Of a stretch of 64,000 nucleotides of DNA, positions 1 through 8,332 are shown one piece after another. A program made the position numbers and the translations under genes. The DNA comes from Lichenicola sp964248625 (lineage in GTDB: Bacteria > Pseudomonadota > Alphaproteobacteria > Acetobacterales > Acetobacteraceae). The stretch is from the NCBI GenBank assembly GCA_964248625.1, contig CAXTZG010000003.1, positions 45,508 through 109,507 of the forward strand. The letters run 5' to 3'. Positions within the stretch are counted from its first letter, which is position 1. Each line of letters begins with the position of its first letter. The notes under the pieces are model-generated. The model ran no database searches. It was not told the DNA's origin and saw nothing but the letters and a program-made list of their open reading frames with translations.

Positions 1-19
1 TGTCCAGGGAAATTATACG

Positions 20-712
20 ATGGAAAGATGGGACAGGCGGTGGCACATCCCGATCATGGCGATCTCCGCGAACGCACTTCCCCACCCGCTTCCCGGGCGG
101 CCTTACCATCACGGCGACCTGCCGGCGGCCCTGCTGGATGCAGCGCTGGCGATCCTGGAAGCGGACGGCATCGCTGGGCTGACGCTGCGCGCGGTGGCCC
201 GGCGCGCCGGGGTGTCGCACATGGCGCCGGCGCATCATTTCGGCGATCTCACCGGGCTGCTGAGCGAGCTGGCGGCGCTGGGTTTCCGGCGCTTCGGCGC
301 GGCCCTGGGCGCTGCCGTCGCGACGCCGGGCGGCGGACCGGCGGATGCCGCCGACAGGCTGGATGCGATGGGCGAGGCCTATGTCGCCTTCGCCTGCGCC
401 AGCCCGGCCCTGTTCCAGCTCATGTTCCGTTCCGAGCGGCTCGACCCCGCGCGCCCGGCCCTGGCGGCGGCGCTGCAGCAGGCGAGCGACCTGCTGACGC
501 AGGCCGCCGGCGGCTTCGTGCAGGACACCGCGTCGCCGCCGTCGCTCGGGCAGGTGGCGGCGTCGATCCGGGCCTGGTCGCTGGTGCATGGCTACGCGCT
601 GCTGCTGATCGACGGGCGGCTCGATCCGGTGCTGGCACGGCTGGCCGCTGCCGGACGCGCCGACGCCACCGGGCTGCTGCGCGCGGTGCTGGGCGGCCCG
701 GCGGCGCCGTGA
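20..712 (+). CDS. TetR-family transcriptional regulator
   Basis: Predicted one-domain transcriptional regulator. An N-terminal TetR helix-turn-helix is visible around residues 30-75 (YHHGDLPAALLDAAL, then TLRAVARRAGVS and HHFGDLTGLL), followed by an all-helical ligand-binding half. The stretch ending in PALFQLMFR resembles the WHG-type C-terminal domain found in many TetR proteins of Proteobacteria. The ATG at 20 has an AGGGA 9 bases upstream; an ATG at 56 (MAISANAL) would give a more usual N-terminus, so the start is uncertain. Ligand and target genes cannot be read from the sequence. It lies 83 bases upstream of sppA on the same strand, but nothing shows that it controls sppA. Confidence 0.85.
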   Translation: MERWDRRWHIPIMAISANALPHPLPGRPYHHGDLPAALLDAALAILEADGIAGLTLRAVARRAGVSHMAPAHHFGDLTGLLSELAALGFRRFGAALGAAVATPGGGPADAADRLDAMGEAYVAFACASPALFQLMFRSERLDPARPALAAALQQASDLLTQAAGGFVQDTASPPSLGQVAASIRAWSLVHGYALLLIDGRLDPVLARLAAAGRADATGLLRAVLGGPAAP

Positions 713-795
713 GCGGACTGCGCGACGATGCGGCCTTTTCCCGCGCCCGGGTTTCGCCATAGGCTCGCCCGATCTGACCGGACGGTGTGACCCGC

Positions 796-1767
796 ATGAG
801 CCTCGAAGCCGACCTGATGCTCGACCGGCTGCGCTTGAAGCGCCGACTGACGCTGTGGCGGGTCCTGGCGGTGGCGGCCTTCGTGCTGGCGCTGCTGGCG
901 ACTGCGGGCCTGCGCGCGCATGGCGGCGGCCTGATCACCGGCCCGCATCTGGCGCGGCTCAGGATCGACGGCATCATCGCCCAGGATCGCGACCGGCTCG
1001 ACCTGATCGACGACGCGGCCAAGGATGGCAGCGTCAAGGGACTGATCCTGGCCATCGACAGCCCCGGCGGTTCGGTCGCGGGCGGCGAGTCGCTGCACGA
1101 TGCGATCGCCCGGTTCGCGGCCGCCAAGCCGGTGGTGGTGGTGATGGGCGGAGTCGCCGCCTCGGCCGGCTACATGATCGCCGTGCCGGCGGCGCGCATC
1201 TTCGCGTCCAACGCCACCCTGACCGGCTCGATCGGCGTGATCCTGCAGAGCCCGGACGTGTCGGGGCTGCTGCAGAAGGTGGGGGTGGGGGTGGACGAGC
1301 TCGTGTCCGGCCCGCTGAAGGGACAGCCGAGCATCGTCAAGCCGCTGTCGCCGGAAGGGCGCGCGATGCTGCAGGGGGTGGTGATGGACCTCTACGGGCA
1401 GTTCGTCGACATGGTGGCGGCCGGCCGCCACATGGATCCGGCCAGGGTGCGGGCGCTTGCCGACGGACGTCCCTATACCGGGCATCAGGCGATCGGGCTG
1501 GGCCTGGTGGACCAGATCGGCGACGAGCGCGACGCCAGGCAGTGGCTCGCGACGCAGCGCCATCTCGCGGCCGATCTTCCGGTCGAGTCGCTGCGCCGCA
1601 AGGCGAAGGACGGCTGGCTGCAGACCTATCTGCGCAGCGCCGCATCCGGCCTGGGCGGGGTGATGGCCAAGGGTGCGCTCGACGCGCTGATCGGCGAGGA
1701 CGCAACAAAAACCGTTATGCCGCAAGGGCTTGCGCTTGACGGAGCTGTTTCGCTCTGGCAACCTTGA
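796..1767 (+). CDS. sppA: Signal peptide peptidase SppA-type S49 protease
   Basis: Membrane-anchored serine protease of family S49 that degrades released signal peptides and other membrane fragments. Residues about 20-38 form one transmembrane anchor (WRVLAVAAFVLALLATAG). The catalytic core follows: AIDSPGGSVAGGE around residue 95, and GGVAASAGYMIA with the nucleophile Ser near residue 125, then LTGSIGVI. At 323 residues it matches the short, single-domain SppA type rather than the double-length E. coli enzyme. ATG 796 is preferred; a GTG at 787 adds three residues. It ends 20 bases before ihfB, and the sppA-ihfB order is common in alphaproteobacteria, so the two are probably co-transcribed. 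Confidence 0.93.
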   Translation: MSLEADLMLDRLRLKRRLTLWRVLAVAAFVLALLATAGLRAHGGGLITGPHLARLRIDGIIAQDRDRLDLIDDAAKDGSVKGLILAIDSPGGSVAGGESLHDAIARFAAAKPVVVVMGGVAASAGYMIAVPAARIFASNATLTGSIGVILQSPDVSGLLQKVGVGVDELVSGPLKGQPSIVKPLSPEGRAMLQGVVMDLYGQFVDMVAAGRHMDPARVRALADGRPYTGHQAIGLGLVDQIGDERDARQWLATQRHLAADLPVESLRRKAKDGWLQTYLRSAASGLGGVMAKGALDALIGEDATKTVMPQGLALDGAVSLWQP

Positions 1768-1787
1768 CGTCCTGACCGGAGACCGGG

Positions 1788-2084
1788 ATGACCAAGTCGG
1801 AACTGATCGCCGAGCTTGCATCCGCAAATCCGCACCTGCTCAGCCGCGACGTCGAGCTGATCGTCTCGACCATCTTCGACGAGGTGACCGCAGCCCTCGC
1901 GCGCGGCGAGCGGGTCGAGCTGCGCGGCTTCGGCGCCTTCACCGTCAAGCAGCGCGACGCCCGCACCGGCCGTAATCCACGCACCGGCGAGCCGGTCGCG
2001 GTCGACGAGAAGGTCGTGCCGTTCTTCAAGGCCGGCAAGGAGCTGCGCGAGCGCGTCAACCATCGCACCGCCCGCGGACGCTGA
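1788..2084 (+). CDS. ihfB: Integration host factor beta subunit
   Basis: Small DNA-bending nucleoid protein of the HU/IHF superfamily. It pairs with IHF alpha to make sharp bends used in replication, recombination and sigma-54 promoters. Visible features: N-terminal helices (MTKSELIAELA), the GFGAFTV core strand, and the beta-arm RTGRNPRTGE with the intercalating proline. The length of 98 residues is normal. Start at ATG 1788, 20 bases after sppA, with GGAGAC upstream. IHF beta is preferred over HU or IHF alpha because of the sppA neighbour and the EVTAALARGERVELRGFG pattern. Confidence 0.93.
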   Translation: MTKSELIAELASANPHLLSRDVELIVSTIFDEVTAALARGERVELRGFGAFTVKQRDARTGRNPRTGEPVAVDEKVVPFFKAGKELRERVNHRTARGR

Positions 2085-2146
2085 CCGGGCAGTCGCCGGC
2101 GCGCAAGGAGCCGCGCGATGCCGGGACACGACGCCACACGAAATTA

Positions 2147-2161
2147 GTTCTGTATTTGTTC
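2147..2161 (+). promoter_or_regulatory. LexA-type SOS operator (GTTC-N7-GTTC)
   Basis: GTTCTGTATTTGTTC is an exact match to the alphaproteobacterial LexA operator GTTC-N7-GTTC and is followed by TTATC. It lies in an AT-rich island 41 bases before the ATG at 2203, where an operator would overlap the promoter. The match is seen directly; LexA binding is an inference. Confidence 0.6.
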
Positions 2162-2202
2162 TTATCACGCGCTTAATCTCTGCCTGGCAGAAAGGCAGCC
2201 AG

Positions 2203-2508
2203 ATGATGTTGCGTCCGTTGCGTCTCACCCACCTTGCGGCTTCGGTCGCGGCCCTGAGCCTGGCCCTGGCGTCGGGATTCGGTGAGGCGGCTGCCGCCGC
2301 GCGTTCAGCCGGACGCCTGGTCGACGCAGGTGGCAGCCTGGTGTTGTGCCTGTCCGTGCCTTTGCCGGTGCAGGTCTCGGCGACCGGCCACGCGCCGATA
2401 CGCCGGATCAAGGACGAACGCTTCTTTGCTCCGACCCGGCAGGCGATGTTCTTTTCCCATCCGGGCGATCGTTGCGTCTGGCACGCAGGCGGCCCGGCCA
2501 GGGGCTAG
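2203..2508 (+). CDS. Small secreted protein of unknown function
   Basis: Not recognised. The 101-residue product has a clear signal peptide: basic MMLRPLRLTH, hydrophobic core AASVAALSLALASG, likely cleavage near AAAAARS (residue 30-34). The mature part is about 70 residues with two cysteines (LVLCLSV and DRCVWH), which could form one disulfide in the periplasm. The gene sits directly behind a LexA-type operator (2147-2161), suggesting DNA-damage induction. The next small gene starts 86 bases downstream and could be co-transcribed. Composition resembles the neighbours, and nothing suggests recent transfer. Confidence 0.6.
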   Translation: MMLRPLRLTHLAASVAALSLALASGFGEAAAAARSAGRLVDAGGSLVLCLSVPLPVQVSATGHAPIRRIKDERFFAPTRQAMFFSHPGDRCVWHAGGPARG

Positions 2509-2594
2509 GACGGTGCTCGCGGTTCCGCGAGGACTTGCCGCGCGTCGGCCGACGGAGGAAAACGCTTCGCGCAGCGGATAAGGCAGGAACGCCG

Positions 2595-2918
2595 ATGTTT
2601 CGGAAAAAGGACAGCACGCCGTCCGGGATGCCGGCCGGAGCCGCGCCGAGCAGGAGCGCTGCTTCTGCCGGACGATCGCCGGCGGAGGCCGCTCCCGTCG
2701 TCCTGGCGATGCCCGCGCGGCCGGCCTCGAAGGGCAAGCAGGCCTATGAAGCGCGGCGTGCCGAAAAGGCCGGCATGGGGCTGGAGAAGTGGATGGCCGA
2801 GAAGGACCGTCGCGTGCAGGCTGAACGTGCGGCGGTGCAGCGCGCCCATCAGAAGGCGCTGCCCAAGAAGCCAGGCCTGCTGCGCCGGCTGCTCGACAAG
2901 GCGCACCGTCCGATCTGA
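2595..2918 (+). CDS. Small basic cytoplasmic protein of unknown function
   Basis: Not recognised. 107 residues from ATG 2595. The first third is low-complexity (Ala/Ser/Pro rich). Residues 48-85 form a charged helix with a coiled-coil look (KQAYEARRAEKAGMGLEKW, then MAEKDRRVQAERAAVQ), and the C-terminus is strongly basic (KKPGLLRRLLDKAHRPI). There is no signal peptide or membrane segment. It follows the secreted protein at 2203 and may share its LexA-type promoter. An in-frame extension to 2346 overlaps that gene and looks like noise, so ATG 2595 is chosen. The basic helix could bind nucleic acid or membrane, but that is speculation. Confidence 0.5.
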   Translation: MFRKKDSTPSGMPAGAAPSRSAASAGRSPAEAAPVVLAMPARPASKGKQAYEARRAEKAGMGLEKWMAEKDRRVQAERAAVQRAHQKALPKKPGLLRRLLDKAHRPI

Positions 2919-3029
2919 CGGCTCGCGGCCGGATTGGTCGGTGCCGGTCGATACGCTAGTGTCCGTATCGATCCGCGCAGAACCGGGCGCTTGCCGCAGC
3001 CGGGACGCGCTGAACATGAGAGAGGTCCC

Positions 3030-4499
3030 ATGCTCGACGCATCCGTCCATCCCGCCGTCGAGCGGCAGATCGAGCATTCCACCACCCTGGTGGTTCCGAT
3101 CATCCTTTCGGGCGGATCGGGAAGCCGGTTGTGGCCGGTCTCGCGCGCGAGCTTTCCCAAGCAGCTCTGGCCGCTGATCTCGGACAAGACCATGCTGCAG
3201 GAGACGGCGCTGCGCGGCACCGGCGCCGGCTTCGCGGCCCCGGTGATCGTGTGCAACCAGGAGCACCGGTTCCTGATCGCCGAGCAACTGCGCGAGGCCG
3301 GCATCGCCGGCGCGCGCATCCTGCTCGAGCCGGTCGGACGGAACTCGGCACCTGCCCTGGCCGCGGCTGCCCTGCTGGTCGCCGAGGAGACCCCCGGCGC
3401 GGTGCTGTGGATGATGGCGGCCGACTCCGCGATCGGCAAGCCGGAGGCGCTGGCGGCGGCGGTGGCGACCGCGGTGGCGGCGGCGCGCAGCGGCCGGATC
3501 GTCACCTTCGGCATGAAGCCGACCCGGCCGGAAACCGGCTATGGCTACATCGAGGCGGGCGAGCCGCTGGATGGGCTGGCGGGCGTGTGCAGCCTGTCGG
3601 CCTTCATCGAGAAGCCGGATGCGGCGACGGCGGCGCGACTGGTGGCGTCGGGACGCCATCTGTGGAACTCCGGCATGTACGTGACCACCGCCGAGACGCT
3701 GCTCGAGGAGATGCAGCTGCATGCGCCGTCGGTGCTGTCGGCGGTGCGGCGCGCCGTGCAGGCGCGGGAAACCGATCTCGATTTCGTCCGGCTGGAGCCG
3801 GCCGCCTTTGCAGCGGCACCCGACATCAGCATCGACTATGCCGTGGCCGAGCTCACCTCGCGAGCCGCCGTGGTGCCGGCCGATCTCGGCTGGTCCGACG
3901 TCGGCAGCTGGGACGTCCTGTGGGACATCAGCCCCAAGGACGACACGGGCAACGTGGCGATCGGCGACGTGTTCCTCGAGCACACCAGCAACTGCTACGT
4001 GCGCTCCGACGGCATCGTGACCGCGGTGACGGGACTGGCCGATGCGGTGGTGGTGGTGACCGAGGATGCGGTGCTGGTCACCCATCGCGATCGCGCCCAG
4101 GACGTCAAGAAGGTGGTCGACCGGCTGCGCGGCGCCGGACGGCACGAGGCGGTGGCGCATAATCGCTGTTACCGGCCCTGGGGCTTCTACGAGAGCCTGA
4201 TCCATGGCGACCGGTTCCAGGTGAAGCGGATCGTGGTCATGCAGGGCGAGAAGCTGTCGCTGCAGAGGCACTATCATCGGGCCGAGCACTGGGTGGTGGT
4301 GGCCGGCGTGGCGCTGGTGACCCGCGACGCCGACGAGGTGATGGTGCGCGAGAACGAGAGCATCTACCTGCCGCTCGGCTGCACCCACCGCCTGTCCAAT
4401 CCCGGCCGGATTCCGCTGACGCTGATCGAGGTGCAGTCCGGCGCCTATCTGGGCGAGGACGACATCGTCCGCCTCGAGGACAGCTACAACCGCCGCTGA
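3030..4499 (+). CDS. Mannose-1-phosphate guanylyltransferase / mannose-6-phosphate isomerase
   Basis: Bifunctional cytoplasmic enzyme. The C-terminal domain interconverts fructose-6-P and mannose-6-P, and the N-terminal domain makes GDP-mannose from mannose-1-P and GTP for polysaccharide synthesis. The nucleotidyltransferase signature ILSGGSGSRLWPVSR is at residues 23-37 and FPKQLWPL follows. FIEKPDAATA lies near residue 190. The type II isomerase cupin follows (RPWGFYESL near residue 390, HYHRAEHWVVV, YLPLGCTHRLSNPG). The total of 489 residues is typical of the AlgA/CpsB/ManC family. ATG 3030 follows GAGAGG. The gene appears to stand alone; no other exopolysaccharide genes are adjacent. Confidence 0.93.
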   Translation: MLDASVHPAVERQIEHSTTLVVPIILSGGSGSRLWPVSRASFPKQLWPLISDKTMLQETALRGTGAGFAAPVIVCNQEHRFLIAEQLREAGIAGARILLEPVGRNSAPALAAAALLVAEETPGAVLWMMAADSAIGKPEALAAAVATAVAAARSGRIVTFGMKPTRPETGYGYIEAGEPLDGLAGVCSLSAFIEKPDAATAARLVASGRHLWNSGMYVTTAETLLEEMQLHAPSVLSAVRRAVQARETDLDFVRLEPAAFAAAPDISIDYAVAELTSRAAVVPADLGWSDVGSWDVLWDISPKDDTGNVAIGDVFLEHTSNCYVRSDGIVTAVTGLADAVVVVTEDAVLVTHRDRAQDVKKVVDRLRGAGRHEAVAHNRCYRPWGFYESLIHGDRFQVKRIVVMQGEKLSLQRHYHRAEHWVVVAGVALVTRDADEVMVRENESIYLPLGCTHRLSNPGRIPLTLIEVQSGAYLGEDDIVRLEDSYNRR

Positions 4500-4533
4500 C
4501 CGGCCGGCCTCGTGATCCGGACCTGGCGCCGCC

Positions 4534-5424
4534 TCAGCTGCGTGCCGGCATCTCGGCGAGCAGGAAGTCGCGGAACACCGCGACGCGCTTGGAGGTGCGC
4601 AGCTCTTCGGGATAAACGAAATAGGCCTCGACGGTCGGCGGCTTGATGTCGGTCAGGATCTTCTGCAGGCCGGGCCGGTCGGTCAGCATGTAATGCGGCA
4701 CCGAGCCGATGCCGAGCCCGGCCTCGACCGCGTCGGCCACGGCGGTCAGACTGTTCGCCTCGAATACCGGCTGACGCTTCTGCCCGTTCGGCCGGCCGAG
4801 GCTGGCGAGCCAGTTCACGTCCGATACCGGGGGATGGTAGCTGCCGAACAGCACGATCCTGTGCCGGTCGAGATCCTCCGCCGAGGTCGGCGTGCCGTGC
4901 TTGGCGATGTAGTCCGGCGAGGCGCAGATCGGCATCTGGATGTCGGTCAGGTGCCGCTGCACCAGGTCGGGCTGGCGCGGCGGATGCATGCGGATCGCCA
5001 CGTCGGCCTCGCGCATGCCGAGATCGAGGTCGCTGTCCTCGAGAATGAGCGTGATCGAGATGTCGGGGTGCTGGGTCAGGAAGCGCGGCAGCCGCGGCGC
5101 CAGCCAGGCGGTGCCGAAGCCGGTGGTGGTGGTGACCTTGAGCCGGCCGGCCGCCTTCTCCTTGCTTTCGGTGAGCAGCGCCTCGGTCATGGCGAGCTTG
5201 GCGAACACGTCCCGCACGGTGCGGTTCATCTGCTCGCCCTGCTCGGTCAGGATCAGCCCGCGCGCGTGGCGGTGGAACAGCGGCACCTGCAGCGCCTCCT
5301 CCAGCGCCGAGATCTGCCGGCTGACGGCCGACTGGCTGAGGTTGAGCACGTCGCCCGCGTGGGTGAAGCTTCCCGCCTCCGCGACCGCATGGAAGATCCT
5401 GAGCTTGTCCCAATCCATGCTCAT
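4534..5424 (-). CDS. LysR-family transcriptional regulator
   Basis: 296-residue LysR-type regulator. The winged helix-turn-helix spans about residues 5-63 (WDKLRIFHAVAEAGSFTHAGD, then LSQSAVSRQISALEE), followed by a linker helix and the effector-binding half (GRLKVTTTTGFGTAWLAPRLP, VAIRMHPP, GLGIGSVPHYM). It lies 67 bases downstream of trxB on the same strand, an arrangement seen in many alphaproteobacteria, so it may be co-transcribed with trxB. Its effector is unknown. A link with redox control is only suggested by the neighbour. Confidence 0.9.
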   Translation of the reverse strand: MSMDWDKLRIFHAVAEAGSFTHAGDVLNLSQSAVSRQISALEEALQVPLFHRHARGLILTEQGEQMNRTVRDVFAKLAMTEALLTESKEKAAGRLKVTTTTGFGTAWLAPRLPRFLTQHPDISITLILEDSDLDLGMREADVAIRMHPPRQPDLVQRHLTDIQMPICASPDYIAKHGTPTSAEDLDRHRIVLFGSYHPPVSDVNWLASLGRPNGQKRQPVFEANSLTAVADAVEAGLGIGSVPHYMLTDRPGLQKILTDIKPPTVEAYFVYPEELRTSKRVAVFRDFLLAEMPARS

Positions 5425-5491
5425 CGCGGTCCGCTCACTGGCTTGAGGGTTGGGGGGCTCGGGTCGCAGGCGGACAGGCTGGCCGCATGAT

Positions 5492-6487
5492 CTATTCGGC
5501 CGCGACGGAATGCTCGATCATTTCCGTCACCGATACCTTTTCGGTCAGAAATCGTTCCGCTTCCAGTGCCGCCATGCAGCCGGTGCCGGCCGCGGTGACC
5601 GCCTGGCGAAAGATCTTGTCCTGCACGTCGCCGGCGGCGAACACGCCCGGCACCGAGGTGCGGGTGCTGCCGGGCTCGGTGACCACGTAGCCCTCCTCGT
5701 CGAGCGCCACCTGGCCGCGGAACACCGCCGTGTTCGGGGTGTGGCCGATCGCCACGAACACGCCGTCGACGTCGAGCGTGCGGTCCTGGCCGGACACGAT
5801 GTCGCGCAGCACGACACCGTTCACCACCGGCGGCGTGCCGGCATCGGTGATGTCCTCCACCACGCTGTTCCAGACCACCGACACCTTGGGGTGCGCGAAC
5901 AGCCGGTCCTGCAGGATGCGCTCGGCGCGCAGGCGGTCGCGCCGGTGCACCAGGGTCACGTGGTCGGCATGGTGGGTGAGATACAGCGCCTCCTCGACCG
6001 CGGTGTTGCCGCCGCCGATCACCGCCACCCGCTTGCCGCGGTAGAAGAACCCGTCGCAGGTGGCGCAGGCCGACACGCCGGAGCCGTGCAGGCGGCTTTC
6101 CGCCGGCAGGCCGAGCCAGCGCGCCTGCGCGCCGGTGGCGATCACCACGGTCCGCGCCAGGTAGACATCGCCCGAATCGCCCACCAGCCGGAACGGCTCG
6201 CCCGGCCGCCGGGGCGACAGGTCGCACTCCATGATCAGGTCGCTGATCACCCGCGTGCCGACATGCTCGGCCTGTGCCGCCATCTGCTCCATCAGCCACG
6301 GGCCCTGGATGGCCTGCGCGAAGCCCGGATAGTTCTCCACGTCGGTGGTGATCATCAGCTGGCCGCCCGGCTGCAGGCCGGCCACCAGCATCGGCTTCAT
6401 GTTGGCGCGCGCGGCATAGATCGCAGCGGTATAGCCGGCAGGGCCGGCACCGACGACGAGCACGTCCGTGGTGAAGGTCTGGGTCAT
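5492..6487 (-). CDS. trxB: Thioredoxin-disulfide reductase
   Basis: NADPH-dependent flavoenzyme that reduces thioredoxin. The N-terminal FAD motif VVGAGPAGYTAAIYAAR begins near residue 10. The redox-active pair is CATC in SACATCDGFF near residue 144. The NADPH motif VIGGGNTAVEEALYL lies near residue 160, and the FAD C-terminal motif GVFAAGDVQD near residue 290. The 331-residue length is normal. The start MTQTF at 6487 is chosen because the in-frame upstream sequence is Arg/Gly-rich and unlike the family; a start nine codons upstream (6514) is possible. It is divergent from the Lrp/AsnC gene, with a 158-base intergenic region able to hold both promoters. Confidence 0.95.
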   Translation of the reverse strand: MTQTFTTDVLVVGAGPAGYTAAIYAARANMKPMLVAGLQPGGQLMITTDVENYPGFAQAIQGPWLMEQMAAQAEHVGTRVISDLIMECDLSPRRPGEPFRLVGDSGDVYLARTVVIATGAQARWLGLPAESRLHGSGVSACATCDGFFYRGKRVAVIGGGNTAVEEALYLTHHADHVTLVHRRDRLRAERILQDRLFAHPKVSVVWNSVVEDITDAGTPPVVNGVVLRDIVSGQDRTLDVDGVFVAIGHTPNTAVFRGQVALDEEGYVVTEPGSTRTSVPGVFAAGDVQDKIFRQAVTAAGTGCMAALEAERFLTEKVSVTEMIEHSVAAE

Positions 6488-6645
6488 GATCGAATCGATA
6501 CTCTGCAACATCATCAGGATATGAGCCTGGTTTGCTGCGGTGCAAGCAAGATGGCGGCCACCCGCCCGGACGCCGCCGGCCGTCCGATTCCCCGCGACGA
6601 CGGCCTTCCCGGCCTCCGGGTAGTGCAATACATCTGCAGCCCAGC

Positions 6646-7128
6646 ATGCAGACGGCAGACAAGATCGGCGTGACGGAGCTCGACGCCATCGACAGGCGGA
6701 TCGTCGCCGAGCTCCAGCGCGACGGCCGCATGACCAACGTGGAGCTGGCGCGACGTGCCGGCATCTCGGCGCCGCCCTGCCTGCGCCGCGTGCGCCGGCT
6801 CGAGGAGCTCGGCGTCATCCGCGGCTATTACGGCGACAGCGATCCGCAGTCGCTCGGCTGGTCGATCGTGTTCTTCGCCCTGGTCGGCCTCGACAGCCAG
6901 AAGGAGAGCGTGCTGACGCAGTTCGAGAGCCAGGTGGCGGAATGGCCCGAGGTGCGCGAATGCCACATGATCCGCGGCGGCGGCGACTTCCTGCTCAGGA
7001 TGGTGGCGCGCGACACCGCCCACGAGAACCAGCTCACCCGGCGCCTGACCGAGATGCCGCACGTCAGCCGGCTGCAGACGCTGCAAACCATACGCACCAG
7101 CCGCGACCTCGCCGGCGTGCCGATCTGA
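6646..7128 (+). CDS. Lrp/AsnC-family transcriptional regulator
   Basis: 160-residue Lrp/AsnC-type regulator. The N-terminal helix-turn-helix is at about residues 10-55 (LDAIDRRIVAELQRDGRMTN, then LARRAGISAPPCLRRVRRLEE), followed by the RAM ligand-binding domain (GGDFLLRMVARD, LPHVSRLQT-like end). ATG 6646 is the natural start. It is transcribed away from trxB, a conserved neighbourhood in alphaproteobacteria, so it is a reasonable candidate to act on the shared intergenic region. The effector amino acid cannot be predicted. Confidence 0.9.
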   Translation: MQTADKIGVTELDAIDRRIVAELQRDGRMTNVELARRAGISAPPCLRRVRRLEELGVIRGYYGDSDPQSLGWSIVFFALVGLDSQKESVLTQFESQVAEWPEVRECHMIRGGGDFLLRMVARDTAHENQLTRRLTEMPHVSRLQTLQTIRTSRDLAGVPI

Positions 7129-7180
7129 CCCCGGGCCGGGCTGCTTGACGGATGCGGCGGCGGGGCGTTCCTGGCGCGCC

Positions 7181-8332
7181 ATGTCGATCTCCCGGACCGC
7201 CGCCCGGATCATCCCCCAGCCCACGCCCCAGATCACGATCGTGGTGCCCTGCTACAAGGAGCGCGCCAACGTCCGGCCGCTGGTCGCGGCCCTGGACGCA
7301 GCGCTCACCGGCCGGCGCTGGGAGGCGATCTTCGTCGATGACGACAGCCCGGACGGCACCTCCGACGAGATACGCGCCGTCGCCGCCACCGACCCGCGGG
7401 TGCGCGGCCTGCGGCGCATCGGCAGGCGCGGCCTGTCGTCTGCGGTGATCGAGGGCGTGCTGGCCTCCTCGGCGCCGCTGGTCGCGGTGATCGATGGCGA
7501 CCTGCAGCACGACGAGACCAGGCTGCCGGCGATGCTGGACGCGGTGGCGGGCGGGGCGTGCGACATCGCCGTCGGCTCGCGCCACGTCGCCGGCGGGGAT
7601 GCAAGCGGGCTGTCCTCGAGCTGGCGGCACCGCCTGTCCAACGGCGGCATCCGGATGGCGCAGGCCCTGCTGCCGGCCCGCGCCGGCTTCGCGCCGCTGG
7701 GCGACCCGATGAGCGGCTTCTTCGCCTGCGAGCGCCGCTTCTTCGAGCAGGTGGCGCCGCGGCTCAGCGGCAAGGGCTTCAAGATCCTGCTCGACCTGAT
7801 CCTGTCGGCGCGCCAGGCGGTCGGCGAGACGCCGCGGGTGCTGGAGATCCCCGCCCGGTTCCGGCCGCGCCTGGCCGGCGAAAGCAAGCTCGACGTGCTG
7901 GTGCTGGCGCAGTTCGGCACCATGCTGCTCGACAAGGCCTGCCGCGGGCTGCTGCCGGTGCGCTTCATCGCCTTCGCGCTGGTGGGCGGGGCGGGCGTGC
8001 TGGTGAACCTGCTGGTGCTGGACGCTGCCCGCCTGGCTGGCGCGCCGTTCGCCGCTGCCCAGACGCTGGGCACGATCGTCGCGATGGTGGCCAATTTCGG
8101 CCTCAACAACGCCCTGACCTATCGCGACCGCCGGCTGCGGGGCGCCGGATTGTGGCGCGGGCTGGCGCTGTTCATGCTGGTCTGCGGCGTGGGGGCGGTG
8201 GCCGATATCGGCATCGCGCGCACCCTCTACGACACCCATCACGGCTGGCAGCCTGCCGGGGCCGCAGGGGCCGCGATCAGCGTGGTGTGGAACTACGCGG
8301 TGTCCTCGACCCTGATCTGGCGTCTGCGTTGA
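7181..8332 (+). CDS. GT2 polyprenol-phosphate glycosyltransferase fused to a GtrA membrane domain
   Basis: Two-domain protein of 383 residues. Residues 15-240 are a dolichol/polyprenol-phosphate mannose synthase-like GT2 domain: ITIVVPCYKERANV, VDDDSPDGTSDE, the metal-binding VIDGDLQHDE, and DPMSGFFACERRFFEQ. Residues about 255-380 are a GtrA-type four-helix membrane domain (FIAFALVGGAGVLVNLLVLD, then NFGLNNALTYRDRR). The predicted role is to load a sugar onto a polyprenyl phosphate at the inner membrane. The next gene, a GT39 transferase that would use such a donor, overlaps its stop codon, so the pair probably works together on lipid A, a glycan or a protein. ATG 7181 is preferred over TTG 7145. 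Confidence 0.88.
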   Translation: MSISRTAARIIPQPTPQITIVVPCYKERANVRPLVAALDAALTGRRWEAIFVDDDSPDGTSDEIRAVAATDPRVRGLRRIGRRGLSSAVIEGVLASSAPLVAVIDGDLQHDETRLPAMLDAVAGGACDIAVGSRHVAGGDASGLSSSWRHRLSNGGIRMAQALLPARAGFAPLGDPMSGFFACERRFFEQVAPRLSGKGFKILLDLILSARQAVGETPRVLEIPARFRPRLAGESKLDVLVLAQFGTMLLDKACRGLLPVRFIAFALVGGAGVLVNLLVLDAARLAGAPFAAAQTLGTIVAMVANFGLNNALTYRDRRLRGAGLWRGLALFMLVCGVGAVADIGIARTLYDTHHGWQPAGAAGAAISVVWNYAVSSTLIWRLR

